64,000 nt of DNA, taken from NCBI RefSeq assembly GCF_000721175.1, contig NZ_JOEZ01000016.1, forward strand, positions 620,001-684,000. The letters run 5' to 3'. The position numbers were made by a program, and so were the translations under genes. Shown here in pieces: positions 63,573-64,000 of the stretch. This DNA is from Streptomyces anulatus. GTDB taxonomy: Bacteria > Actinomycetota > Actinomycetes > Streptomycetales > Streptomycetaceae. The notes below the pieces were generated by a model. The model did no database searches, was not told the origin of the DNA, and was given only the letters and a program-made list of their open reading frames with translations. Numbering within the stretch: the stretch's first letter is position 1; the number at the start of each line of letters is the position of its first letter.

Positions 63573-63991
63573 CCGATTCCCCCGAGCCCACCGCCACCGG
63601 CGCCGTACGCCGGATCTCCACCGGCGCGCCCTGGGAGGAGAAGTTCGGCTACTCCCGAGCCGTCGAGCTGCCCAACGGGCTCGTCCTGGTCGCCGGCTGC
63701 ACCTCCGTGGTGAACGGCCAGATCTCCGCGGGCTCCCCCTACGAGCAGGCGATCACCTCCTTCGACGTCGCGTTCGCGGCGCTGGAGCAGGTCGGCCTCA
63801 CCCGTGAGGACGTCGTCCGCACCCGGATGTACATCACCCACGCCCGGGACGTGGAGGACATCGGCCGCGCCCACAAGGAGCTGTTCGACGCCGTGCGCCC
63901 CGCCGCCTCCATGATCATCGTGTCCGGTTTCGTGGACCCGAGCCTGGTCGTCGAGGTCGAGGTCGAGGCCTACCGGGGAGGCGCGAAGTGA
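63569..63991 (+). CDS. RidA family protein
   Basis: The 140-residue protein has the RidA (YjgF/UK114) fold: [15 protein letters not shown], the [14 protein letters not shown] segment and the C-terminal [11 protein letters not shown] strand. The [16 protein letters not shown] end replaces the Arg-containing VEIEAIA motif of canonical RidA, so it may be a non-deaminase subgroup member. RidA clears reactive enamine/imine intermediates. ATG 63569 overlaps the priA stop and its TGA overlaps hisF. Confidence 0.9.
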   Translation: MTDSPEPTATGAVRRISTGAPWEEKFGYSRAVELPNGLVLVAGCTSVVNGQISAGSPYEQAITSFDVAFAALEQVGLTREDVVRTRMYITHARDVEDIGRAHKELFDAVRPAASMIIVSGFVDPSLVVEVEVEAYRGGAK

Positions 63992-64000
63992 GCCTCGCCG
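63988..64000 (+). CDS. hisF: Imidazole glycerol phosphate synthase cyclase subunit HisF, start only
   Basis: GTG 63988 overlaps the RidA gene stop (GTGA) and reads MSLA to the window end, the usual start of actinobacterial HisF. Position after hisH-priA-ridA supports the call; only 13 bases are visible. Confidence 0.75.

Overview
This window reads as chromosomal core DNA of a Streptomyces (or very close relative). The evidence is a very high G+C content, frequent GTG starts (one TTG), purine-rich Shine-Dalgarno (SD) sites, and gene content typical of that genus. That content includes a division/cell-wall (dcw) cluster running into sepF, ylmG and a Gln/Pro/Gly-rich divIVA, a T-box-controlled eukaryote-like ileS, a SAV_6107-type HEPN protein, and a his cluster that uses the dual-function isomerase priA. 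No rRNA, tRNA, CRISPR, insertion sequence, prophage or biosynthetic cluster was seen.

Layout. Bases 1-15400 hold the flank upstream of dcw: the end of metF; a membrane protein with a Tyr-rich disordered tail; a CrtI-like oxidoreductase with a DUF4126 membrane protein; a TetR / YhgE-Pip / degenerate ABC ATPase unit behind a strong palindromic operator; HEPN, methyltransferase and DUF3040 genes; a MoxR-DUF58-transglutaminase operon; and a beta-carbonic anhydrase. Bases 15828-33845 are the dcw cluster in the order rsmH, ftsL, ftsI, murE, murF, mraY, murD, ftsW, murG, ftsQ, ftsZ, pgeF (ylmD), ylmE, sepF, ylmG, divIVA, mostly overlapping or closely spaced. It makes lipid II, performs septal synthesis, and assembles and anchors the Z-ring and polar growth machinery. 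No mraZ, murC, ddl or ftsA is present.

Bases 33880-34100 separate convergent divIVA and ileS with two strong hairpins and an intergenic repeat that recurs near 54.5 kb. ileS (minus strand) has a translational T-box leader with an AUC specifier and a visible SD sequestrator. Next come a TraR/DksA-type protein, lspA, a pseudouridine synthase, a GNAT, a decayed CPA1 antiporter pseudogene, an MscS channel, a hydrolase, a DsbA-like thioredoxin, a membrane protein, a DUF2252 protein and dnaE. Bases 49.8-58.8 kb hold a small conserved-looking protein, an NYN-domain protein, an ABC exporter pair with a tiny bridging ORF, a DUF2567-like membrane protein, a YbaK-type deacylase, a LON-domain protein and two poorly characterised proteins. 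Bases 58992-64000 are hisD-hisC-hisB-(55-aa membrane ORF)-hisH-priA-ridA-hisF', tightly coupled.

No clear new multi-gene defence or mobile system was found. The best candidates for undescribed biology are the ATPase/YhgE/TetR unit, whose ATPase has lost the Walker A lysine and signature motif; the micro-ORFs that couple genes inside operons; the repeated intergenic element; and the Tyr-rich membrane-anchored protein.
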